From contig NZ_CP150254.1 in the NCBI RefSeq assembly GCF_037975445.1, forward strand, positions 4,462,001-4,526,000: 64,000 nt of DNA. The letters run 5' to 3'. The notes under the pieces were generated by a model. The model saw only the letters and a list, made by a program, of their open reading frames with translations, did no database searches and was not told the DNA's origin. This stretch comes from Peribacillus sp. FSL P2-0133. GTDB lineage: Bacteria > Bacillota > Bacilli > Bacillales > DSM-1321. Positions 17,924-26,452 of the stretch are shown here, one piece after another (position 1 is the stretch's first letter; every line of letters starts with the position of its first letter). A program made the translations under genes and the position numbers.

Positions 17924-18772
17924 TCAAACGACTAAATGAATCTCATTGCCAGATGGATCTGTTACTGCGAAAAACCCTTCTTTTTCCGTGACGGCAGCTC
18001 CGATTCCTTTCAGTTGCTCCGTTACTTTGTTTCTCGCATCTTCATCTGCAAAAACGAGAGTATACCAGTTCAGCCCCACACTATTTTCCTTTGGAGCTGG
18101 GGCGCCAACGCCATTCCATGTGTTCAACCCGATGTGATGATGATATCCGCCGGTTGAAGTAAAGAGCGCTCCTCCATATCGATTCACAACGGTAAACCCA
18201 AGACCCTGCATGTAAAACTCCTCCGTTTTACGTAAATCCGCTACATGCAGATGTATATGCCCCATTAAAGTACCTGCAGGGAGTTTGCTCCACTCACCAT
18301 CGCTTTCTTCCAGAAGGTCATTCCCATCCAAAGGATCCGTGCCCATAGCGACTTCCCCACTGGCCCATCTCCAATCAGTGGATGGCCGGTCAGAGTATAC
18401 TTCAATGCCATTGCCATCCGGATCGGTAATGTACAGCGCTTCACTCACTTCATGATCCGCCGCTCCAAATGGATATTTCGTTTGAAGTAAATGTCGTAAA
18501 AAAATCGATAAGTCGGCACGGCTTGGCAGCAAAAGGGCAAAGTGATATAAGCCCGTCGTCCGCCCTTCTTTCGGAATCACATCCGCAGGCTGCTCAAGTG
18601 TCAGCAACGGGGTCTTTCCGTCTGTCGTTAAAACAGCTTGCCGGTCGGCTTTCTTCAATACTTGAAGACCGATGATTTCTTGATAAAACAGAATGGCCTT
18701 ATTCAAATCCAAAACATTTATACTGACTTCGCCAACAAAAGTAATTGGTTTTTGATGAAAATTTTTATCCAT
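17924..18772 (-). CDS. catE: Catechol-2,3-dioxygenase-like VOC protein
   Basis: A 282-residue two-domain vicinal-oxygen-chelate protein with the length and layout of Bacillus CatE (YfiE), an extradiol ring-cleavage dioxygenase. Likely metal ligands lie in the second module: GHIHLHVADL (His), YHHHIGLNTW (His) and DPSGNEIHLVV (Glu). The first module is the degenerate copy. It starts 4 bases after the catD stop and is followed by azoR; in Bacillus subtilis catDE respond to catechol and quinones under YodB/CatR. The matching operator upstream of catD supports the same regulation. MhqA/MhqO-type hydroquinone dioxygenases are an alternative. Confidence 0.85.
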   Translation of the reverse strand: MDKNFHQKPITFVGEVSINVLDLNKAILFYQEIIGLQVLKKADRQAVLTTDGKTPLLTLEQPADVIPKEGRTTGLYHFALLLPSRADLSIFLRHLLQTKYPFGAADHEVSEALYITDPDGNGIEVYSDRPSTDWRWASGEVAMGTDPLDGNDLLEESDGEWSKLPAGTLMGHIHLHVADLRKTEEFYMQGLGFTVVNRYGGALFTSTGGYHHHIGLNTWNGVGAPAPKENSVGLNWYTLVFADEDARNKVTEQLKGIGAAVTEKEGFFAVTDPSGNEIHLVV

Positions 18773-18776
18773 ATTG

Positions 18777-19181
18777 TCACTTCCCTTTTTTATTGAAAGT
18801 CAAATGATCCAAAGAAACAACCGTGCGGTTTGCACACGCTAGATAGACAGACATGGCCAGCAGCGCCAAGTCCAGTTCATAGCCCGCCGCTTGCCCGTTT
18901 CCAAGAAAACCGGCAGGTAATTTTGCCGTGAAGATCGCCCCCGCCATAATGACCGCAAATAGGACGGAAACGATTCGTGTTCCCAAACCCAGTATAACCG
19001 CAATTCCACCGATCAATTCGATTCCTGCAACGATGTATGCCATGAAGCCAGGAATGCCAAGACTATCGAAAAATCCAGCCGTATTCCCTATGCCCCCTTG
19101 AAACTTTGAAACTCCGTGAATGAAAAAAGTAAGACCTAAAATCACCCTTAAAAAAACTTGACCTGCATCATTTTTATTCAT
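18777..19181 (-). CDS. catD: DoxX-family membrane protein (CatD-like)
   Basis: A 134-residue DoxX family (PF07681) protein with four transmembrane helices. Signatures are FLRVILGLTFFIHGVSKFQ, the helix IAGIELIGGIAVILGLGTR, and a GAIFTAKLP loop. In Bacillus subtilis CatD (YfiD) is encoded before CatE; DoxX proteins are linked to quinone/thiol redox balance at the membrane, but the reaction is not settled. The ATG has a GGAGAA site. It is the first gene of the catD-catE-azoR operon with a near-consensus SigA promoter and DUF24-type operator. Confidence 0.87.
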   Translation of the reverse strand: MNKNDAGQVFLRVILGLTFFIHGVSKFQGGIGNTAGFFDSLGIPGFMAYIVAGIELIGGIAVILGLGTRIVSVLFAVIMAGAIFTAKLPAGFLGNGQAAGYELDLALLAMSVYLACANRTVVSLDHLTFNKKGK

Positions 19182-19203
19182 GTATGAATTCTCCTTTTCT
19201 CAG

Positions 19204-19248
19204 TTACTTTATGTAAGTGATTATATTTTAATAAGCTTGTAATGTCAA
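19204..19248 (-). promoter_or_regulatory. catD promoter with TTAC-N5-GTAA operator
   Basis: On the minus strand: -35 TTGACA (19248-19243), 17-base spacer, -10 TATAAT (19225-19220), a perfect SigA promoter. TTACTTTATGTAA (19204-19216) covers the expected transcription start and matches the TTAC-N5-GTAA sites reported for CatR/YodB-type (MarR/DUF24) repressors. Neither repressor gene is in this window. Confidence 0.85.
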
Positions 19249-19284
19249 GTAAGTTTATAGGAATATCTTTTTTCACCTTAAAAA

Positions 19285-19308
19285 AACGAATTGCCGAAGC
19301 AACTCGTT
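19285..19308 (-). terminator. Terminator after the ABC transporter operon
   Basis: AACGAATTGC pairs with GCAACTCGTT (one mismatch) across a 4-base loop, with six A residues on the left giving a U run on the minus transcript, 36 bases past the last stop. Confidence 0.75.
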
Positions 19309-19343
19309 CATCACGATTTAAAAATCAAATAATAACAACCTCA

Positions 19344-20108
19344 TTATTCAAACAACGAAATAAGTTCTTTTGTGTATGAATGGCGATCGCTGCAAAAAAG
19401 CTGTTCGTTTTCGAAAGAATCCACAATCCCCCCTCCTTTCATCACCATGATACGTTGGCTCATCTCCTGTACAGCCGATAGATCATGAGAAATAAAAAGG
19501 TAAGAAATGTTCAAAGTCTCCCGAAGCCCGTCTAACAATTTCAGCACCGCCGCTTGTGACAGAACGTCCAGGCTTGAAGCCGGTTCATCCAATATAATGA
19601 GGGCCGGTTCAATGCTGATCGCGCGGGCAATGGTCACCCGCTGCTTTTGTCCGCCGCTTAGCTCATGCGGGTAACGTTCAGCAAAACTCTTTGGAAGCTC
19701 CACGGTTTCCAGCAGCTGTCTGATAAAGTTCGCTTCACCTGTATACGTAAAATGTTTCATATTGACCTGGCTGCCAAATTGAAGATATGGATCCATTAGT
19801 GAATCTTTTATCCTTAGTTTTGGATTCAAGGCCGATGCAGGATTTTGCAAAACGGCCTGGATGTTCTTACGATACGGTTTTAAACCGCGTTCGCTTTTGT
19901 TTTGCAGCGCGGTTCCTTCAAATAGGATGCTGCCCTGGTCAAAAGATTCAATCTGAAGGATGAGTCTTGCCAGTGTGCTTTTTCCGCAGCCGCTCTCTCC
20001 CACTAACCCGAGGCATTCCTTCCTTTCGATGCTGAAATTCACGTTCCTTAGTATTTCCACTCCGTTATCATAGCTTTTGTGGACATTTCGCACGTCTAAT
20101 AAAGTCAT
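19344..20108 (-). CDS. ABC transporter ATPase, DppF/NikE/CntF-like
   Basis: A 254-residue ATPase of the peptide/nickel transporter group. Walker A is GESGCGKST, the signature LSGGQKQRV, Walker B ALIILDEPA and the H-loop histidine is in LFISHDLSAVQ. It lacks the long C-terminal oligopeptide-transporter extension seen in OppF, as in the shorter NikE/CntF type. The start overlaps the preceding ATPase gene by four bases, so translation is coupled. Last gene of a five-gene operon. Confidence 0.9.
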   Translation of the reverse strand: MTLLDVRNVHKSYDNGVEILRNVNFSIERKECLGLVGESGCGKSTLARLILQIESFDQGSILFEGTALQNKSERGLKPYRKNIQAVLQNPASALNPKLRIKDSLMDPYLQFGSQVNMKHFTYTGEANFIRQLLETVELPKSFAERYPHELSGGQKQRVTIARAISIEPALIILDEPASSLDVLSQAAVLKLLDGLRETLNISYLFISHDLSAVQEMSQRIMVMKGGGIVDSFENEQLFCSDRHSYTKELISLFE

Positions 20109-20902
20109 CCTGACACTCCTTCAAGCTTAAATGGAATTCTGCTCAATGATGGCGATGATTGAATCAGTTTATTCGTATAAGCATGCTGCGGATGATTTAA
20201 TACCTGATTTTTATCACCGGTCTCAATGATGGCACCGTCTCTCATGACCGCAATGCGATCCGCATACTTCTTGACATGACGTAAATCGTGGGTAATGAAT
20301 AAGACCGCACATCCGGTTTCTTTTTGGAGCCTTGATAACAGCTGTAAGACCTTAAAGGAAGATACACTGTCCAAGGCTGTGGTCGGTTCATCCGCTATCA
20401 AAATATCCGGTTCAAGCAGCAGGGCTATCGAAATGGATACGCGCTGAAGCTGCCCACCGCTTAATTGAAAAGGATATCTGCCGTAGATATCTTCATTCAG
20501 GCCAACCGATATGAGCGCTTTGACCGCCTGCTGCCTCCTTGCCTTTTTGGAAAGGTTCAAATGTGTTCGCTGATATTCGTCGAAATGTTGACCGATAGTA
20601 AGGAACGGTGTGAATGAACCCTGGTAATCTTGAAAAATATATGCCAGGCGCTTTCCGCGAATCTTCCTGATTTCAGAGGAAGATAGCGTTAAAAGATTCT
20701 TTTCCCCGTACCAAATTTCCCCCTTCGCTTGGAGATTGGGTGCCAGCAGCTGACATATTGCCATGGCCGTCATGCTTTTGCCGCTCCCACTTTGTCCGAC
20801 AAGTGCGAACCACTCACCTTCCTGCACATCTAACGAAAGATCCTTGACGATATGATTTTGCTTTCCCATGATATTTAGCTGCCTCACGGATAAAATGCTC
20901 AT
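20105..20902 (-). CDS. ABC transporter ATPase, DppD/NikD/CntD-like
   Basis: A 265-residue ATPase with Walker A GQSGSGKSM, signature LSGGQLQRVS, Walker B ILIADEPTTALD and H-loop LFITHDLRHVK. The C-terminal stretch after residue 240 is short and has no cysteine cluster typical of DppD/OppD iron-sulfur tails, again nearer the NikD/CntD group. It overlaps both neighbouring genes by four bases and forms the ATPase pair with the next gene. Confidence 0.9.
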   Translation of the reverse strand: MSILSVRQLNIMGKQNHIVKDLSLDVQEGEWFALVGQSGSGKSMTAMAICQLLAPNLQAKGEIWYGEKNLLTLSSSEIRKIRGKRLAYIFQDYQGSFTPFLTIGQHFDEYQRTHLNLSKKARRQQAVKALISVGLNEDIYGRYPFQLSGGQLQRVSISIALLLEPDILIADEPTTALDSVSSFKVLQLLSRLQKETGCAVLFITHDLRHVKKYADRIAVMRDGAIIETGDKNQVLNHPQHAYTNKLIQSSPSLSRIPFKLEGVSG

Positions 20903-21738
20903 GATCCCACCTCCTTTTTCACATCGAATGCATCGCGCAAATAATCACCGAGTATGTTGGATAGCAGGACGGCAAATACGATGGCGAGCCCCGGGTAAAT
21001 CATCAGCAACATATTCGATTGAAAGTATGGACGGGCATCATTCAGCATGGCTCCCCACTCTGGTGCCGGCGGCTGCGCCCCGAGCCCGATATAGGATAAG
21101 GAAGATATGAGCAAAATGATTTTTCCTAAATCAAGGCTAGCCAATACAAGCACGTTCCCGATAAGGTGCGGAAATAGATGCTTCCGCATAATCCCAAATG
21201 AACTTAATCCATTGATTTTAGCAGCAGTGACATAATCCTTCCGACGTTCGGTGATCACCGTACTTCGCACAAGCCGGGCATAATTCACCCATTTCACTAG
21301 AACGATTGCCAACAGGAGATTTTCGATTCCTGGCCCTAATAAGCCACTAAGCACAATGGCAACGATCGTATCAGGGAATGCGAGAAATGCGTCTGCAATG
21401 CGCATGAAGGTCCGATCGATAAGACCTCCTTTAAAACCGGCAATCACCCCGAACGGGACGCCGATGATAACAGCGGCAAACAGAGATAAGAGACCGTAGC
21501 CAACCGTCAGCTGGGCTCCAAGCAGAAGACGTGTCAATACATCACGCCCTAGATGATCCGTCCCTAACGGATGTTCCATGCTCGCCGGCCATAGCCTTTC
21601 TCCGAGATTGACCAGTGCGGGATCATGTTTCAGGATAAGAAAGGTGTAAGCCGAAACGGCAAGGACTGCAGCCATCACCGTAAAAAGGATAGTCATTCTC
21701 CAGCGCCTTTTGGATTTTTTTTTGATAACTAACTCCAT
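20899..21738 (-). CDS. ABC transporter permease, NikC/CntC-like
   Basis: A 279-residue inner-membrane permease of the DppC/NikC type with a BPD_transp_1 domain. The N-terminal HPLGTDHLGRDVLTRLLLG is the family hallmark and the ATPase-contact EAA loop is near AKINGLSSFGIMRKHLFPHL. About six transmembrane helices. It overlaps the upstream permease gene by ten bases and the downstream ATPase gene by four. Works as a heterodimer with the preceding gene product. Confidence 0.92.
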   Translation of the reverse strand: MELVIKKKSKRRWRMTILFTVMAAVLAVSAYTFLILKHDPALVNLGERLWPASMEHPLGTDHLGRDVLTRLLLGAQLTVGYGLLSLFAAVIIGVPFGVIAGFKGGLIDRTFMRIADAFLAFPDTIVAIVLSGLLGPGIENLLLAIVLVKWVNYARLVRSTVITERRKDYVTAAKINGLSSFGIMRKHLFPHLIGNVLVLASLDLGKIILLISSLSYIGLGAQPPAPEWGAMLNDARPYFQSNMLLMIYPGLAIVFAVLLSNILGDYLRDAFDVKKEVGS

Positions 21739-22682
21739 TTTCCATGCTTCCTTTCCTTCAGTCTTAGCTCCGGATTTAAATAGCGATAAGATAAATCCAC
21801 GGCGCTATTAACCATGAATACAATGATGGCCATGACCAACAGGTATCCTTGGATGACTGGATAATCCCGTGAACGAATCGAGTCCACGACCATCTTACCT
21901 ATGCCTGGATAGGCAAAAATCACTTCGATCACCACTACACCGCCGATCAGGCTGCCGAGGCTGACACCGAATACGGTAATGACCGGGGGCAGGCTATAAC
22001 GAAATGCATGGGCAAAGAATATCCGCATTTCCGAAATCCCCCTTGATCGGGCAGCCCTGATGAAATCATGACTGAGGGAATCAATCAAACTCGAACGCAG
22101 CAAACGGACGTACACACTTGTGATGGCCAGCCCCAACGTGACTGATGGCAGTATCAAAGAAAGAAATCCGTCCCTGCCCATTGTTGGAAGGGCCCCCCAC
22201 CGTACCGCAAATAAATCCATCAAGAGCATTCCCAGCCAAAAGCTAGGAATGGATGCGCCCAACAAAGAAACAGCACGGCTTATCTGATCAATCCAGCTTC
22301 CCCTGTACAAGGCAGCAAGCGAACCTAATGGAATGGCTATACCAAGCATCACAAACAAAGCGCCAACCGCCAGCTCAAGTGTTGCAGGCAGCCCGCTCAT
22401 GATCATCTCCATCACAGGCTGATTCGTCAGATAGGAATTACCGAAATCCAATTGGATAAAGTCCCTAAACCAATCGCCATACTGCACTAACAGCGGATCA
22501 TTGAACCCCAATTCTTCACGAAGCTCATTGACTTGTTCGTTTGTGATCGACACATCATCCACTTGAAGTATCGAGAGAACCGGGTCCCCTGGAGCAAGCC
22601 GAACAAAAAGGAAAGAGATGAATGTAATCACAAGGACAAAAATCACGACCTCCATGAATCGCCGCACTAAGATGCTGAACAT
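21729..22682 (-). CDS. ABC transporter permease, NikB/CntB-like
   Basis: A 317-residue permease of the DppB/NikB type. An N-terminal helix (VIFVLVITFISFLFVRLAPGDP) and a periplasmic loop are followed by the BPD_transp_1 domain, with the EAA-like loop ARSRGISEMRIFFAHAFRY. About six helices. It begins directly after the binding-protein gene. The ten-base overlap with the next permease indicates one transcript. Confidence 0.92.
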   Translation of the reverse strand: MFSILVRRFMEVVIFVLVITFISFLFVRLAPGDPVLSILQVDDVSITNEQVNELREELGFNDPLLVQYGDWFRDFIQLDFGNSYLTNQPVMEMIMSGLPATLELAVGALFVMLGIAIPLGSLAALYRGSWIDQISRAVSLLGASIPSFWLGMLLMDLFAVRWGALPTMGRDGFLSLILPSVTLGLAITSVYVRLLRSSLIDSLSHDFIRAARSRGISEMRIFFAHAFRYSLPPVITVFGVSLGSLIGGVVVIEVIFAYPGIGKMVVDSIRSRDYPVIQGYLLVMAIIVFMVNSAVDLSYRYLNPELRLKERKHGKWS

Positions 22683-24212
22683 TCACTTCACATCCAGTTC
22701 ATTCGTCAGCATGTAGTATTCGCTTCTCGAAGTAATCCAGTTTTTAACTTTATCAGCATCATAAGCAACAAGTGTATTCGGATGTAAAATGAAAGAATTA
22801 TACACTTGTTCATCAACATACATCGCAATATCCTCAGCTAAATCCGAGCGCTTCTCCTGCTCGACCGTTACGTTCAGCTTATCAATCAGGGACGTCAGGT
22901 GATCATCATCGGCCCCACTGAAGTTCAAGGCTCCCTTTGGATGATAGGTAGCATTTAAATAATAGCCGGCATCCCCGCGCGGAGCCGTTAAATTGCTGTA
23001 GGTCGTTAAATCCCAATCGCGATTGGCAGCCATATACTCTTCAGGGATTTCTATTTGCTTGATTTTCACATCAATCCCCAACTGGCCGGCATCAGATTGA
23101 AAAACTTGGGCAATTAACGGCAGGTCGGCACGTGAACTGTATGTAAGAAGTGTAAACGTTAACGGTTTGCCGTCTTTTTGCATGACACCATCAACTTTTT
23201 TATATCCCGCCTGATCAAGAAACCCCTTAGCCGCTTCCATTCCATTCACTTTTTTCGGATAGTCCGGAGCAAAAGAGAAAGTGGACGGAAATGGCCCTGT
23301 TGCCACTTCTGCATGACCATGTAAAATCGTATCAGCAATGGATGAACGGTCGATCAAGGCATCTATCGCCTTTCGGACGTGTATGTCCTGCAGTGCTTTA
23401 CGTTCCAAATTCATCGTCATTTGATGTACTCGGAAAGTGGATGTCGATTCAACCTTCACACCATCTATCGCCTCTAAATTTCCCAGGCTTTCCACTTCCG
23501 GACGGAAAACAATATCGGCGTCTCCCGATTCAAGGGCAAGGGACCGTGCATTGGCATCTTCATTAAACGAAAACCTGGCTCTCTCTAGCTTTGCGGCTCC
23601 ATCCCAGTAAGACTCATACCGTATTAAATCAACAGCCGTACCAGGTATGAATTTCGAAACGGCAAATGGCCCTGTTCCTATCGGCTTGTTTATATAGTCA
23701 CGTTCCTTCACATCAATAATCGATGTATTTGGATGGACCAATTCAGAAGGAAACTCAGGAAAGGGAACCTCCGTCTTAATGGTCAGCGCATTCCCATCCG
23801 CTTCAATCGATTCAATGCGCAAAGCATTCTTTATCGCCGGACTATCCTTCATCGCCCTCTCCAAGGAAGCCTTTACCGCTTTGCCATCCATCGGCTTTCC
23901 ATTCTGAAAAGTCACACCCTCCCTTAACTCAAAATTCCATAACTGACCCTCCTTGCTATCCCAGCTTTTCGCCAGCCAAGGTTCGATGGTCAAATCCTCA
24001 TCATTGAGATGCACCAATGTCTCAGTGATCCCAGCCCTTAGTGACACATAACTAGTATCAACATTCGGATCAAGCGAGCTAGCCGCAAAATTAAAAAGCA
24101 AGTTCACTTCCTTCTCCCCTCCCGCTTCATCATTCGCAGACTCGGTGGAACAAGCAGCCAAAAGAAAGAATGAAAAACATACAATAAAAATCGATTTACA
24201 TTTTCTGAACAC
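22683..24212 (-). CDS. Solute-binding lipoprotein, NikA/CntA-like, predicted zinc-regulated
   Basis: A 509-residue SBP_bac_5 (PF00496) lipoprotein. The signal peptide ends in the lipobox LLAAC, lipid-anchoring Cys near residue 21. The segment LRAGITETLVHLNDEDLTIEPWLAKSW and the overall length point to the nickel/opine-metallophore branch (NikA, CntA) rather than oligopeptide OppA. The start is GTG at 24212 with GGAGG 9 bases upstream. A 21-base Zur-type palindrome lies 46 bases upstream, so the operon is probably induced by zinc starvation and could import a zinc-metallophore complex. No metallophore synthesis genes (cntKLM-like) are in the window. Confidence 0.85.
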   Translation of the reverse strand: MFRKCKSIFIVCFSFFLLAACSTESANDEAGGEKEVNLLFNFAASSLDPNVDTSYVSLRAGITETLVHLNDEDLTIEPWLAKSWDSKEGQLWNFELREGVTFQNGKPMDGKAVKASLERAMKDSPAIKNALRIESIEADGNALTIKTEVPFPEFPSELVHPNTSIIDVKERDYINKPIGTGPFAVSKFIPGTAVDLIRYESYWDGAAKLERARFSFNEDANARSLALESGDADIVFRPEVESLGNLEAIDGVKVESTSTFRVHQMTMNLERKALQDIHVRKAIDALIDRSSIADTILHGHAEVATGPFPSTFSFAPDYPKKVNGMEAAKGFLDQAGYKKVDGVMQKDGKPLTFTLLTYSSRADLPLIAQVFQSDAGQLGIDVKIKQIEIPEEYMAANRDWDLTTYSNLTAPRGDAGYYLNATYHPKGALNFSGADDDHLTSLIDKLNVTVEQEKRSDLAEDIAMYVDEQVYNSFILHPNTLVAYDADKVKNWITSRSEYYMLTNELDVK

Positions 24213-24257
24213 GATAGATTTCCTCCATTACCTCAACTATTTTTAATGGCTGTTGCA

Positions 24258-24278
24258 AAATCGTATTGATTACGATTT
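24258..24278. promoter_or_regulatory. Zur box upstream of the ABC transporter operon
   Basis: AAATCGTAttgatTACGATTT is a 21-base palindrome with 8-base arms matching the Bacillus Zur box (AAATCGTAATNATTACGATTT) except at one central base. It lies 46 bases before the binding-protein start. Confidence 0.82.
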
Positions 24279-24377
24279 AGATCGCAGCTTTGCTTTACTA
24301 TCATGACAAACCAGGCAACGCACTGCCAGTAGCTATCCGAAATCAAACTATGTAATGCTCCTTGAGAGTAAACATTA

Positions 24378-25012
24378 ATTCACGAGTATTTGCTCCAAAC
24401 TCACGAGTAAACGCATCAAACTCACGAGTAAACGTATCAAACTCACGAGTAAATGCATCAAACTCACAAGTAAATGCGCCAAACTCACGAGTAACGGCTC
24501 TAAACCCGTGAGTGACAGCTTAAATCTCGTGCAATACCCGCAAAATCTTGAGTAAAATCAACCAACTCGTGTTTGAACACCAATTCACGAGTATTTGTGC
24601 CAAACTCACGAGTATTTGCGTCAAACTCACGAGTAAATGCGCCAAACTCACGAGTAAACGCTCCAAACTCACGAGTAACGGCTCTAAACCCGTGAGTAAC
24701 AGCTTAAATCTCGTGCAATACCCGCAAAATCTTGAGTAAAATCAACCAACTCGTGTTTGAACAATAATTCACGAGTATTTGCGTCAAACGCACGAGTAAA
24801 CGCTCTAAACCCGTGATTAACAACTTAAATCTCGTGCAATCCCCGCAAAATCTTGAGTAAAATCAACCAACTCGTGTTTGAACATCAATTCACGAGTAAA
24901 TGCGCCAAACTCACGAGTATTTGCGTCAAACTCACGAGTAAACGCTCCAAACTCACGAGTAAACGCTCCAAACTCACGAGTAACGGCTCTAAACCCGTGA
25001 GTAACAGCTTAA
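24378..25012. repeat. 21-bp tandem repeat array (ACTCACGAGTAAA units)
   Basis: About 18 canonical copies of CTCACGAGTAAA-type units, mostly with a 21-base period, plus degenerate copies (CCCGTGAGT, AATCTCGTGC). The array has higher-order structure: the stretch AATCTTGAGTAAAATCAACC starts at 24543, 24728 and 24848, so blocks of about 185 and 120 bases were duplicated. It lies between the Zur-regulated operon and mtlD. The same unit in opposite orientation forms arrays at 44.6 and 58.6 kb. Open frames within it encode only 7-residue repeats and are not genes. Confidence 0.93.
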
Positions 25013-25062
25013 ATCTGTGCAATAGCACCCAAAATCTTAAGAAATAACAACTAACTTTTGAT

Positions 25063-25101
25063 TTACTGCACTAATTCGCATTTTGTAAAACCTAATCTCA
25101 T
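25063..25101 (-). CDS. Possible 12-codon leader peptide downstream of a Zur-like promoter
   Basis: ATG at 25101 is preceded by AAAGGAG at good spacing (7 bases) and encodes MRLGFTKCELVQ. It follows a TTGTAA/TATAAT promoter with Zur-like sites at 25121-25141 and 25184-25204. It may be a leader peptide or the remnant of a gene interrupted by growth of the repeat array. Expression is not shown. Confidence 0.3.
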   Translation of the reverse strand: MRLGFTKCELVQ

Positions 25102-25120
25102 AAAAAAGCTCCTTTCAAAC

Positions 25121-25141
25121 AAATCATAATGATTACGATTT
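25121..25141. promoter_or_regulatory. Second Zur-type box
   Basis: AAATCATAATGATTACGATTT, a 21-base Zur-type palindrome with one arm mismatch, between the short frame at 25063-25101 and the promoter at 25179-25208. Confidence 0.72.
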
Positions 25142-25178
25142 ATACCTTAAATAAACCCTCTTGTCTTGACTGTCTTTC

Positions 25179-25208
25179 ATTATAAAACGTAATGATTACT
25201 GTTTACAA
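25179..25208 (-). promoter_or_regulatory. Promoter with embedded Zur-like site
   Basis: Minus strand: TTGTAA (25208-25203), 18 bases, TATAAT (25184-25179). The spacer is almost filled by a third Zur-like palindrome (25184-25204, core CGTAATGATTACTG). It fires toward the ABC operon, about 970 bases away across the repeat array. Confidence 0.6.
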
Positions 25209-25263
25209 GGTTTTTTTAAGTTTTAAAGTTTATCTGATATATAATTGGCTTTTTGATTAAGAA

Positions 25264-25294
25264 AAAACTCCTGAAAAAAGATTTCAGGAGTTTT
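25264..25294 (-). terminator. Terminator after mtlD
   Basis: Thirteen-base perfect arms AAAACTCCTGAAA and TTTCAGGAGTTTT, 5-base loop, just past the mtlD stop. Confidence 0.85.
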
Positions 25295-25300
25295 CGGCTT

Positions 25301-26452
25301 TTATTTCAAATTGTTGTAGTGGTTGATAACTTCTTTGGTTATTTCGTTATTTTCGTCCAATCCGCTAACTTCTTTAAGTGCTGTAGCTATACCGTTTTCT
25401 TTGATCATCGTTTGCAGTTTAAGGGCTTCTTCATCTTCGTTAAAATCAAAGAGTAATGCGGCGGCTATCGCTTTCGCCAGATTAGTATAGGAAAGTCCGG
25501 CTTTTTTAGCTTCTACGGCAGGGCGCACGAGGCGGTCGTTTGGCCCGAGCTTGCGCAGCGGTGAACGGCCGACTCTATTCACCGAGTCATTCAGGTAGGA
25601 GTTTTTAAATCGATTAATGATTTTTTCGATATACTGCTGATGCTCATCTGCATCCAAACCGTATTGCTTTATTAAATAAGCGCCCGTTTCCCCTAGGGTT
25701 TTCTTGACTTGCTCTACAATGCCTGCGTCCTCCAATGATTGGTCAATCGTCGATTTTTTATTTTTGAGATAACCGAGGTAAGCAATGACGGCATGTCCTG
25801 TATTAACGGTGAACAGTTTTCTCTCAATGAACGGAGCGAGTTCTTTTACAATGGTCATCCCTTCCACGGCAGGAATGCTTTCATTCGTTTCAACGACCCA
25901 TTCATAATAAGGTTCCACCAAAACATCGAGTGATCCTTCGTTATTTTGGATAGGAACGATGCGATCGACTGCTGAGTTAAAGAAGTATACTTTATCGGCT
26001 AGTTTTTCTTTTGTATCTTGATCCAAGTTTTCTAGAATGTAGCCTTCTAAAAGGTCTGTTGCCGATATTTGGTTTTCACAAGCGATCACATATAATTTTT
26101 CATCGGTTTCCTTTACCCTTGAGGCTAATCCTTTAGCAATTAAAGGCGCGATATGAGGCAAAATATTGGGACCGATAGCTGTAGTGAGGTAGGTTGCTTC
26201 GGAAATTGCTTTAATGATTTCCTCTTCCTGCTTTAAGCTGTTTAAACCCGAAACATTTTCTACTGTTTCGGATTCTTGTTGATCAGTAGCCAGTTTGACT
26301 TGGTATTGCTTTTTATCATTTAACTGATCGATGATTTGATCGGCTATGTCCACAAAAGTCACATGATATCCAGATTGTGAAAAGAGTGCTCCGATAAATC
26401 CTCTTCCAATGTTTCCTGCACCGAAATGTACTGCTTGTTTCATTACAATCAT
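25301..26452 (-). CDS. mtlD: Mannitol-1-phosphate 5-dehydrogenase
   Basis: A 383-residue polyol-specific long-chain dehydrogenase oxidising mannitol-1-phosphate to fructose-6-phosphate with NAD. The N-terminal Rossmann turn is HFGAGNIGRGFIG, and the catalytic lysine region is NTGHAVIAYLGYLKNKK, with substrate residues in NDSVNRVGRSPLRKLGPNDRLV. It overlaps the mtlR stop by four bases, so the two are translationally coupled, and mtlA lies upstream on the same strand. Last gene of the mannitol operon. Confidence 0.95.
   Translation of the reverse strand: MIVMKQAVHFGAGNIGRGFIGALFSQSGYHVTFVDIADQIIDQLNDKKQYQVKLATDQQESETVENVSGLNSLKQEEEIIKAISEATYLTTAIGPNILPHIAPLIAKGLASRVKETDEKLYVIACENQISATDLLEGYILENLDQDTKEKLADKVYFFNSAVDRIVPIQNNEGSLDVLVEPYYEWVVETNESIPAVEGMTIVKELAPFIERKLFTVNTGHAVIAYLGYLKNKKSTIDQSLEDAGIVEQVKKTLGETGAYLIKQYGLDADEHQQYIEKIINRFKNSYLNDSVNRVGRSPLRKLGPNDRLVRPAVEAKKAGLSYTNLAKAIAAALLFDFNEDEEALKLQTMIKENGIATALKEVSGLDENNEITKEVINHYNNLK

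Noticed and set aside
19344-24212. Oligopeptide (Opp) transporter
   Set aside because: ATPases are short and the binding protein and Zur box fit the nickel/opine metal branch better, although peptide transport cannot be fully excluded.
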